This document shows, one piece after another, positions 37,691-47,059 of a stretch of 64,000 nucleotides of DNA. The translations under genes and the position numbers were made by a program. Each line of letters starts with the position of its first letter. Within the stretch, counting starts at the first letter, position 1. The DNA comes from Calliopum simillimum. Lineage: Eukaryota; Arthropoda; Insecta; Diptera; Lauxaniidae. The stretch spans positions 24,271,329-24,335,328 of the forward strand of contig OX638369.1 in NCBI GenBank assembly GCA_951812925.1, read 5' to 3'. The notes below the pieces were generated by a model. That model did not search any database and was not told the DNA's origin. It saw nothing but the letters and a program-made list of their open reading frames with translations.

Positions 37691-38122
37691 AGCAAGTTAA
37701 TTTATACTAAAATCGCACAGTGGTCAAACTCCGACGACAAATGTATTAAATAATTTTAGTACTTTTTGGACACTTAGTACATTTATTTTGCTATTTGGTA
37801 CAAAATAGAAAAGCTCATTTATCATCCCTGGTATTGTTCAAGCGAAACAAAACAAAAAACATGAAATCAGTGCTATACTTTCTGTCTTTCTTTTTGTTCT
37901 TTATCCTTTTTCAGCTTTTTATGACCGTGTATTTTGTTGTTAATATTGAAAAATTTGTATTTGATTTTACCTGGCTTAAAGTCAAAATATCAACATAATT
38001 ATAGCTTTGTGCACATCTACACATAAATACCTTTCTTATGGTGTGTAATTTACAGTCGTACTCCATTTCTAACATAGCAAAAAAAGATGGACAAGTTTTT
38101 GTCTTGCGTATTAATATATAGA
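37690..38122 (+). repeat. Dispersed repeat, copy 1 (about 430 bp)
   Basis: This block is nearly the reverse complement of 39596-40018. Shared marks include GTGGTCAAA, ACAAATGTATTAAATAATTT, GCTCATTTATCATC and AAAACTTGTCCATCTTTT (in complement). It has no coding capacity beyond a spurious Phe-rich frame. Family unknown. Confidence 0.75.
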
Positions 38123-38149
38123 TATGTATAAGTATATAAAAATGACTGT

Positions 38150-38750
38150 GTCGTTGTAAAGCATTATCACTCAGAAACTCCTCGGCAAATTGAGCTTAAA
38201 ATTTGGGAATGAGTGTATCACAGGTATGGGAAGGTTTTTATGCTATACATGAAGGTTTCCGAAGACTACCCGAAAGCTTCATAGTGAAAACGAAGAATAT
38301 CTAGGTACACTAGAGGGAAAATATCTATGGCGGACTTTCAACAAGTTTTAAGTGATAGTTTTTTTTTTGTCACCTGAAGTTTGCCGAAGGTTACCCGAAG
38401 GCTTCATCTAAGGCGGACTATCAAAAAACTTTAATTGATAGTTTTTTGGAACATCCGAGGACTCCCGAAGATCACCCGAAGGCTGCATAGTCAAAACACA
38501 TCTAAATATACTAGAGGGAAAACATTTGCGGCGAACTATCAACAAGCCTTAACTGATAGTTTTCTGGGACAGGCCAGCTCAGCTATTGGGAAGTTTTGGA
38601 ATGGTTTGAAATTAAATTAACTTTCCCATTATACATACATTTTTATTGGTGGCGTAAATTAACGCTTTTATCTATATCTTCTAAGCTATTGGGAATGAAA
38701 AAAAAAAAACAAACATGACTAGCGAAGCGGGCAGGGCGAAAGTAAAACTA
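38150..38750 (+). repeat. Repeat with degenerate tandem units (CCCGAAGGCTTC)
   Basis: The motif CCCGAAG(G/A)CT(T/G)CAT recurs near 38268, 38394 and 38477. The partner motif GCGGACT(A/T)TCAACAAG followed by TTAA.TGATAGTTTT occurs near 38331, 38411 and 38529. The segment ends with GCGAAGCGGGCAGGGCGAAA before ACTAGTTTA, a type of tail seen on dispersed arthropod repeats. I cannot settle the superfamily. Confidence 0.5.
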
Positions 38751-39476
38751 GTTTATATTTTTTTTTTTTTAGTAAGTTTTTTTTATTTGTTTAGAATATA
38801 TTGTATATATTTAGTTTTACATATAAGTATGTAGTTTAATGAATTTTTATATTATAATATTTTTAATGAATGTAAATAATAAACATATTTTTTAGTAACA
38901 TTTACATAGTACAATTTATATCTTAATAATTAACATGCTGTACTTAAATTATAAATAAATTCAAATATAACAATTTTTCTTTTTTGATTTAAGTTAAAAA
39001 TAATTGCATTGCTTAAAGCATTTAAAATAAAAATTTATTAAAAACAACTTAGTATATATAAAATTATTACTTTTTTTTTACATAATACATACACAATTTA
39101 TGTTTATATAAGAAGTTTTTTTGTTTTAATTTGTACAACAATTTAAGGCAATTTAAATATTGTTAATATGTATGGTTTTTTTTTTAAAAAATCTGTGCGT
39201 GTGTGCAGTTCTACATCATCAAAAAATTTATTATATTGCAATATTAATGAAAAAAAGTCATTTGTTACCAACATAAAAAGGCAAAGAAAATAAATTTTTA
39301 AGATTTACATTTATTTAATTTTATAAAAACTTTTATTTTTTGTTATGACTAATAACTTTTAATAATAATAACAATAATTCAAATAATGCACATTTTTCAA
39401 TAGTTACAAGAGGGGTGTTGCATTTTTCATACAAATTTCGAGTCAGTTGAAATCAGCGTTATCACTGAGCGAATCG
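38750..39476. other. AT-rich non-coding DNA
   Basis: No gene or clear repeat is seen; the stretch is A/T-rich with poly(T) runs. Confidence 0.5.
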
Positions 39477-40106
39477 CAGTCAACGTAGAATTTTGGAATG
39501 ACTAAAACAACCAGAATATTTCAATATCTTAAAAATTTCTCGGAATTACAACAATTTGCTTTTTTTATTTCGTGCAGAACAGAACTTTAAGTTGATGCGA
39601 AGTAGTATAATCTATATATTGATACGCAAGACAAAAACTTGTCCATCTTTTATTACTATGTTAGAAATGGAGTACGACTTTAAATTATACACCATTAAAA
39701 AGGTATTTGTGTGTAGATGTGCACAAAGTTAAAATTATGTTAATATTTTGACTTTAAACCAGGTAAAAAAAAATTAAATACAAATTTTTCAATATTTGCA
39801 ACATTAAAGCACAAAGAGAAAGACAAAAAGCAAAGTACTGACTTCATGTTTTTTGTTTTGTTTATATTTTGTTTGAATTGTACCAGTGATGATAAATGAG
39901 CTTTTCTATTTCGTACCAAATAGCAAAAAATAAGTACTAAAAAGTGCACAAAAAGTACCAAAATTATTTAATACATTTGTGGTCGAATTTTGACCACTTG
40001 GCAATTCTAGTATAATATAATGGGTGTTGTAGTTCCGTGAAGTTTGGAAAGTATTGTAGTATTTTAGGCGAGCCAAAATTGGCATACTTTTCTTCTACGC
40101 TAACAC
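39477..40106. mobile_element. TIR element of the 58843 family, interrupted by a repeat
   Basis: Terminal blocks CAGTCAACGTAGAATTTT (left) and TTCTTCTACGCTAACA (right) match the element at 58843-59460. Internal GAATTACAACA and GTTGTAGTTCCGTGA blocks also match. The central part is replaced by the 39596-40018 repeat, which therefore appears to have inserted into it. No coding sequence. Confidence 0.6.
39596..40018 (-). repeat. Dispersed repeat, copy 2, inverted
   Basis: This is a reverse-orientation copy of 37690-38122 with modest divergence. It sits inside the TIR element at 39477-40106. The 9-mer TAGTATAAT is present at both borders (39605 and 40006) but partly belongs to the repeat itself, so it is not safe evidence for a duplication. 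Confidence 0.7.
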
Positions 40107-43100
40107 CCTTGCTCTATAATACAGATTCTATGAAAATTTAATTTACATGACCATAAAAATGTGTTTTTCGTGAGACTCATCCTAAAACTAGCAATTCAAG
40201 GTACATAAATCTTGAAGAGTTTTTTGATGAAAATCGTATATTGACTTTGACAAATTTCAACATAAACGAATTTTGTATGGAAAGTGCAAAATACACCCTT
40301 TTGAAAAATAAAAACGAAAATTTATTGTTCACGTGACTTTTTATCTACTATAATATTTTACTAATTTGATGCATACAAAAATTAGGTACTTTTAATTACA
40401 TATCTTATAAAGTTTACATATTTAGCGCTGATACGTTTTGATCGTATCGTCGGCTGAGCATTGTCTTGGGGATGCAACTTTACTTTTACAAGTATGATCT
40501 TTCTAAGCCTTTTATTCATTGATCTATATCTTTTCAGTCCCGACTTATTCAGTATTTCTTTTGCCAAGGCCAAACAATAATCAGCCGACGAATATGACTT
40601 GTTTTTTTAATTTTAAATACTTTCTGCTCTTGGTTAAGTTTATTGATTGATTTTTGTTTTTCTTAAATTTTAATGGTTTTTTTTTTTTTTATATAAAAAT
40701 CATTTAGCATTTACTTTTCATAACTTAAATTAGCAAATATTTTTTCATAGTACATATATATTTTTAAAATTTACATTTTCGCCTTCTTGTTATTTAAAGC
40801 AAATCGAGATCTTTAAAAAAAAAAAAAAAATTATTGATACTCCTCACCACGCCCCTGCTTATACAGGATTTCCACTCCAATTTAAACCTTTTCCATATCG
40901 AATTGATATTTTTCAATTCGATTTAAACTTTTTCCAAATCAATTTAACCTATTTTCTTTTAACGCATTCTTGTGGTAAATCGACATGTTAAGACATATGA
41001 TCCTTACAAGTATTGAATGAAAGTGATTAGTTTCATAAATTTCTTTAAATTAGCAGATTCAGGAAGAAAATAAACAATTTAAAACGTAATATATAGCCCC
41101 GTGAATTCCAATATGTAAGAAAGATTGCACAATTTTCATGGGACATACTTAGTAAGTTACCTTATGAAATTTTATTGCACTTCATTCTTATGAGTTCGCA
41201 AGTTACATACTGTCAGCGTAAAGTTAAATATTCAGTAATTATCAAATGTTTTAAGCCAACTTTTTGCATAAAAGTTGAAGACACATATCTCAAGAAAAAG
41301 GACACCTTATGTCTGGCCAACAGTCGAGCTGGCTAGCTAGGGTTTTGCTTATAAAATTAATAAAATATATAATAAATAATAAAATAAATTTTGATTACAT
41401 TCCACTATCAGGTATCAATTAATAAAGAATAAAAGTTATCTTTTAGCTTTTTAACTAAATAATTGTTGACTTTTGAACTACCCAATAGAAATGCTTATAC
41501 AATTTTCAAATACATACTAACATTTAGATAAAAATTAAAAGAAAAGATCACAATTAATATAAAATTTTAACATTATTTAGACAAATTCATGTAAAAATTT
41601 ATAGATATCTTTCAAAATACTTATATCATAAAATGAATTGTGATGCTATATTTGCATTTTAACTTAACAACTTTTTAATATGTAACACATACATAAAGTA
41701 ATAATAAATAAAAATAAATTTCAGGTTTTATATAGAGAGAGTCTAAGACCTAAGAATTACATTGGTAAGAAACGCATAAAAATCTTTCTTAAAATGCTAA
41801 ACATACGCTTAAAAGACTTTTTTATAATTTTTCTCATAATAGATAAATAAGGCGTTCTTTTAAATGAGCTCGAAGACAAAATTTTTAAATATTAAATGGC
41901 ATCTACTCTTGACAATTCTAAATAATATGCATGCAAATATTATTTTAATAAACATTGGAATTAATATTTAGAACTTAACAATGGATATTAAAGTAAAAGT
42001 TCATGCATTCTGTTTCGTTTAATTACTTAGAAATATGCAAAATTGTACTTTTCTTTTAAAATGCTTTAATTTGTTTTTGAAACTTACGTTATCTTTTTGT
42101 ACAAAACAATTTTTATTGCAATATAAAATTTTACACTCATCATAATAATGGAAGTAAAACTTATTGGCCAATGTATTATTATTTTTACATTTTTTTGGCA
42201 TAAAAATTAGGTTTTTTACTCTTTGAATTAGCAAACTTAATTTTAATTTAGTGCAAATGTTTCTTATTTTATATGTTACAATTAACAAATGTTTGTATAC
42301 AGTTTATGTTTTAATTTACACCTAAAATTTTATATGAAAAATTTAGTTTTTTCTTTAAAGAAAAGTTTGAAAAAGTTTTAAGCATAGCATGTAAATGTAA
42401 ATTATTTTTGAAGTTTATACACAGGATCATTTTTTGCTTGCGGACAAAAAATGTGTAAAACTGTCAAGGTTTTATTTTTAAAATACACGTATTTTTTCTC
42501 TAGCAACTTTCTCGCTAACTGTAGAAGTTATAACGATTAGTGCCTTGATAGTGGCATCAAATAAAGAGAATTAAAATAATAGAAAATAAAAATGGGTAAT
42601 GGCCGTTTAAAGTCAAGAAGTAAAATTTATTAGCATCTGATGTAAGCGATTTTTCGCAACTAGAATCATGAATTACTTCTCCCGTCGATTGATAAAGATC
42701 ACAGCAAATGAGATCAACTACGGAAATGAGTTGAATTTATAGGGCAGAAGAAAACATTTAAAACCAAAAGTCATCGACAGCAGATCTTTGGAGAAGCAAA
42801 TCCAAAAAAGCAAAAAAGTCGAGGAAAAAATTATAGTCATCGCAAAACACCCTATTGCACATTAGGTAAATTGACTTGTTTTTCTGTGCGAAAATCATAA
42901 AAGCGAAAGTTTTATATTATTTGAACCAATAACTGTAGCAAAAGGATAAAAAAAAAAAATTTAGAAAAGTTTACCCTTGCGTGAACGTTAACTCTTTCGA
43001 GGACAAAAATAAGATGGGAACGGTGATTCTCCTATTTTTTTCAGACTAATTGTCCTGATGCCTTTTATATACAAACCGAATTTCATGCACGAATAGTTTA

Positions 43101-44160
43101 CTTTTTAGGGGGTGTGATTTCGCCCATTTTTTCAATTCAAATTTGTACCAAATTTCGTTAATCTGGCTCAAACCGCTTGAGGTGAGACGAATTATGTAGC
43201 CTATGATCTTCCTCTAAACTATACTAGTACGCTTTGAAAATTTCATCAAAATCAGGTTAATAGTTTCCGAGCTCATAAAGGCTAGATAAACAAACAATAT
43301 CTCATTTGTATATAACATGGTCCGACACAAAAAAAAAAAAAACACATGAGAAAATTCAGAAAATTCTTAAAGTAGACGTTAAAAAAAATGCCCGTGTCGT
43401 TTTTCTCCAGAACGTCAGATTTTTTAAGTTTTTTAATCTACTGAAAAAAAAAAAAAAAAAAACAAAAGTAACGCATTCTTGTGATAGATAAATCGATGAA
43501 TTTAACTATATTATCCTTACATCTGATGTGTATCATGTGTTTAGTAAACTTATGCAGGATATTGCGAGGAATATTTTTAAAGCATATTTTAACCCTCTAC
43601 AACCCCCACATATGGGTCATTTTTACCCTTTTCTTAAAAAGGTAAAAAATGACACCTAAAACAGGGGAGTTCAAAGTTTTGCTGGAAATTTATAAATTTC
43701 AGTTGAAAGAAATATAATAGTGAGTAGTTTTTATAACAAATCATGCGACGGAATTTCCCTGAGCTCAAATTTTCTTGTAAAATTCTTTTAGCTAGAAAAG
43801 TCTTCATTTTGAAGTTTATCATAATTGAAATTATCCACAGAATCGTAACATTTCGTCGGCTGTCTGCTCTTTTGCTTCACACGCCATCTTTTGACACTTT
43901 GACTTAAGACTTGTTCTATAGGTTTTGAAACATATGTCTTTCTAATAAAGCATTTCAGAATTCATCCATCTGTTTTACATTTTGCATTGCTTGTCGTTGG
44001 ACGCAATCAATTGTTTCCTTATGCATTACATTGCGACCAGAAAAAAGTCAATCAATCCTAAATCAGTTTCAAAAAATTTTACTTTAATATAAATTTTAGA
44101 CAAAAACGTCAGAAGGTTCTACAGCCAATGTGTTAAAGAGTTTGTTTTATATTTCTGAGC
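40107..44160. other. AT-rich intergenic DNA
   Basis: No gene is recognised. The text is mostly A/T-rich. A segment at 42985-43290 (GTGTGATTTCGCCCATTTTT, then ACCAAATTTCGTTAATCTGG) resembles dispersed repeat sequence. Long A runs occur at 40815 and 43445. A tRNA-like B box (GGGTTCGAATCCC) at about 44171-44183 abuts the next element. Confidence 0.55.
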
Positions 44161-44202
44161 ATTGTGTTGCGGGTTCGAATCCCAGTTTATTTGTTTTTTT
44201 TT

Positions 44203-44999
44203 ATACCCTACACCCAGGGTATATTCTCATTGTCCTTCCGTTTGTAACGCAGAGAAGGAGGCGTGGCAGATATAGAAAAGTATATATATTGTTGATCAGC
44301 GTCACCTCCTTAGTCGATATAGCCATGTCCGTCTGTCTGGCTGGCTGGCTGGGTGGCTGGCTGTGTGTGGAAATACATTTTTTGGGAAAAACTAAGCAAG
44401 ATAATTCAATGAAATTTGGTACACAGCCTCCGTCGTCAAAGTTAGCTCGGGGGATTGAAAATGAGCGAAATCGGTCAACTGACACGCCTACCGCCCATAC
44501 AAAAAACATATTCAAAATGCAACTTTTGGAGTATTTTTCACGATAATGCAACCAAAATACACATAAATACTAAGAATTGTAAGCGCAAGCTCTAAGTAAA
44601 AACTGGGCGAATTCGGACAAGAGGGCGTGGCACCTCTCATATAAGCAAAAGCTTCAAAACGCTGTATTGAAAGCGTTTTTTGAGATAGTCAAACCAAATT
44701 TTACTCAGACACTAAGAATTATAAATGCGAGCTTTAAGCACAAACTGCATCAAATCGGACAAGAGGGCGTGGCACCTCCCATATAAGCAAAATCTTCAAA
44801 ACGCTATACTAAAAACATTTTTTGAGATAATCCAACCAAATTTCACTCAAATACTAAGAACTATAAATGCAAACTCTGAGAAAAAACTGCGTTGATTCGG
44901 GCAAAAGGGCGTGGCACCTCCCATATAAACAAAATTTTCAAAATACTGCTGTGTAGGGTATTTAATGTTTGGCCAGGCCAAAGATAACACCCTTACTAG
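44203..44999 (+). mobile_element. Helitron-like mini-me/DINE element, best-preserved copy
   Basis: In order: the 5' subterminal repeat TATACCCTACACCC, then the core GTTTGTAACGCAGAGAAGG. Next come TATATATTGTTGATCAGCGT and the GTCCGTCTGTCT-to-GGCT microsatellite (44328-44365). A unique block follows, then three units of about 140 bp marked by GGGCGTGGCACCTC (near 44624, 44765 and 44909). The 3' subterminal repeat GTGTAGGGTAT (44951) complements the 5' one. A perfect hairpin TTTGGCCAGGCCAAA is at 44968-44982, and CTAG at 44996-44999 is followed by T. These are the marks of non-autonomous Helitron-like elements of flies. No helicase is present. Confidence 0.88.
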
Positions 45000-45221
45000 T
45001 TTTTTTTTTATTTTATGCATTGGCTATGATGACAAGTGTTTCAATTTGCGCTCCGAAGACTCATCCGCATTCCTTTAAATTGTCCCTTGAATAAATTTTA
45101 ATGAGATTGAGTCCCGCATAAAACTGTTGGGACTCTCTTAAAAGGGACTTTTTCTCTCTGAGATCGAGAGTCCCGCCATTTTTCACGTATTATTGATCTG
45201 TGGTAACTTTGAAACAAAATA

Positions 45222-46110
45222 TTGGGTGTACAACTTAAAAACCGGAATTTGACGGTGGATGTCCGTACTAACAAATATCGTGAAAGCTCGAACTTTATAT
45301 ATATGTCATTTTGAAGGTACATTTGACAGCTGTCAAAATCAGTCAACAAAACAATTTTATCTTGTGTGCATCATTATTATTTTTCACGATGAATAACTTC
45401 GAAAATTGGAGAAAAAGACAGCATTTGCGGGAGGTTCTGTTGGGTAATTTTTTTGCAAAGAAAACTGCTGCCAAAAGTCATTTTTGCATCGAATCGTGAC
45501 TGGGGATGAAAAATGGATCCATTACGACAACCCGAAACGCAAACATTCATATATGAAGCCCGGGCAACCAGGACCTTCCCAGCCAAAGGCAAATATCCAT
45601 GGTGCCAAGGTAATGCTCTATAATGCTCACAGGTGTCCTCTATCGAACACAATTAATACGTTTGAAGCGTGCCATCATCGAAAAACGCCCGGAAAATGCG
45701 ACCAGACACGAGTCAATCATTTTCCACCACGATAACGCTCGGCCACATATTGCTGCCCCAGTCAAAAATTACCTGGAAAACAACGGATGCGAAATCTATA
45801 CAAATTTTGCCTCACCCGCCTTATAGTTCAGACCTTGCACCATCAGGCTACCATTTGTTCCGATCAATGCAGAATGCCCTATCAGGAATACGGTTCACTT
45901 AAGTTCAAGATATCGAAAATTGGCTCGATTCATTTTTGGCCGCCAAGCCGGCGCAATTTTTTTGGGATGGAATTCATAAATTGCCTGAAAGATGGGGAAA
46001 TGTTGTAGCTTCCAATGGACAATACTTTGAATAAAATATATTGTAACATTTTTCCACAATAAAGCATCAAATTTCGCTAAAAAATTCCGGTTTTTAAGTT
46101 GTACAGCCAA
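45222..46110 (+). mobile_element. Mariner-like transposon, internally deleted
   Basis: Terminal inverted repeats pair: TTGGGTGTACAACTTAAAAA on the left and, inverted, TTGGCTGTACAACTTAAAAA on the right, both followed by CCGGAATTT. A TA precedes the left end (45220-45221); the right flank is TT, so the duplication is not intact. It is about 890 bp, shorter than a full mariner (about 1.3 kb), because the DNA-binding part of the gene is lost. Confidence 0.88.
45389..46034 (+). pseudogene. Mariner transposase remnant with lost catalytic residue
   Basis: The frame begins MNNFENWRKRQHLRE, then jumps directly to the catalytic core, so roughly 100 residues including the HTH region are missing. Readable motifs are IVTGDEKWIHYDN (first Asp), IIFHHDNARPH (second Asp) and SSDLAPSGYHLFRSMQ. 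In that last motif the expected APSD has Gly in place of the third Asp. It ends near ERWGNVVASNGQYFE. At least two frameshifts are needed. About 37 residues separate the second and third catalytic positions after frame correction, more than in DD34D mariners. It is inactive. Confidence 0.85.
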
Positions 46111-46179
46111 TTGAACCCATCATCATCATCTTTTCATCTTTCATGAGAGTGTAAATACAATAGAAATTTAAAAATTACC

Positions 46180-46245
46180 GAGCGGAGGTTTTGAACCTGG
46201 GTCTCTCCACGCAGCATAAGTCATTAGACTGATACGCTTTCTTTT
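46180..46245 (-). repeat. tRNA-like SINE fragment
   Basis: On the minus strand the stretch reads TCTAATGACTTATGCTGCG, then AGAGACCCAGGTTCAAAACC, a B-box-like GGTTCAAA with an upstream arm resembling a tRNA anticodon region. No complete cloverleaf can be folded by eye. It is probably part of a tRNA-derived SINE rather than a tRNA gene. Confidence 0.4.
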
Positions 46246-46689
46246 TTGATTTTATCGAAATAATCTTTTTTATGTATGGAGCAAAAGAGCAGTCAGCCGC
46301 TGATTTATATATTACATATTTTTAATTATTTTACTATTTTTTATTAGCTGTCTGTTTAGTACTATCTGTGAAACACTAACAAAATATCAGTTCCACTAGC
46401 CATCAAGTATATCTTTATTAGGGCTGATGTCGATATAGCGAAGAATTTCCAACATAAACGGACTTTGGTTACCTACACTAGTTTCATTTGCCATCAAATA
46501 AGATCCGATATGGAAATTCTTGATCACATTGGTAAAAGCCCTACTGGAGATCTTATTTAGTGTCAAGTGAAACTATCTTTTGTATTTCATACACCACTTT
46601 TTTTTGTGTCCGATGATGATATAATATTTTCGTCCAAATATTTAACTTTATAATAAAACGAAAAAAAAAAAAACATTTTATCATGTAAA

Positions 46690-47010
46690 TAAAAACGGTG
46701 GTACGAACTAACGCCCCAAAAAAAAAAACTGAATAAATAACGTCGACATTATTTTTATATAAATGTGTGCGATAATCATTTGGAAATAATGCTCATAACA
46801 TGGGCTTCATTTCGTTAAAAATATGGGCGATAATACGTTTATATTTTGGGCGTTATTTCATTTAAGGAATATGAAATAAAGCCTACATTATTTCGTTTTT
46901 ATATGAATCTTATTTTATATTGTAGTGGGCGATACTTCATTCTATTAAATGGGCATTATTCAGCTTTGTTATTTTTGTGGGCGTTATTTCCTTCTAATAA
47001 AAGCCACATA
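46690..47010. repeat. Degenerate GGGCGTTATTTC repeats
   Basis: The motif GGGCG(T/A)TA(T/A)TTC or close variants recurs near 46823, 46849, 46928 and 46979, separated by AT-rich text. The same motif family appears at 55,605-55,620 (complement) and 56,330-56,540, inside a CDC14 intron. The unit boundaries are unclear. No coding sequence. Confidence 0.5.
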
Positions 47011-47059
47011 TGTACAGTTAGTTCTAAGTCAAAACTAAATAAAAATTAGGTGATATTGC

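Noticed and set aside
37690..40018. LTR retrotransposon or single fold-back element with 430-bp arms
   Set aside because: The arms are inverted, not direct, no pol-like frame lies between them, and the right arm sits inside another element, so two separate insertions fit better.
44130..44546. 138-codon open frame on the plus strand, and a 116-codon antisense one
   Set aside because: Both run through the Helitron-like element's core and microsatellite; the same frames reappear at other copies, so they are repeat-derived.
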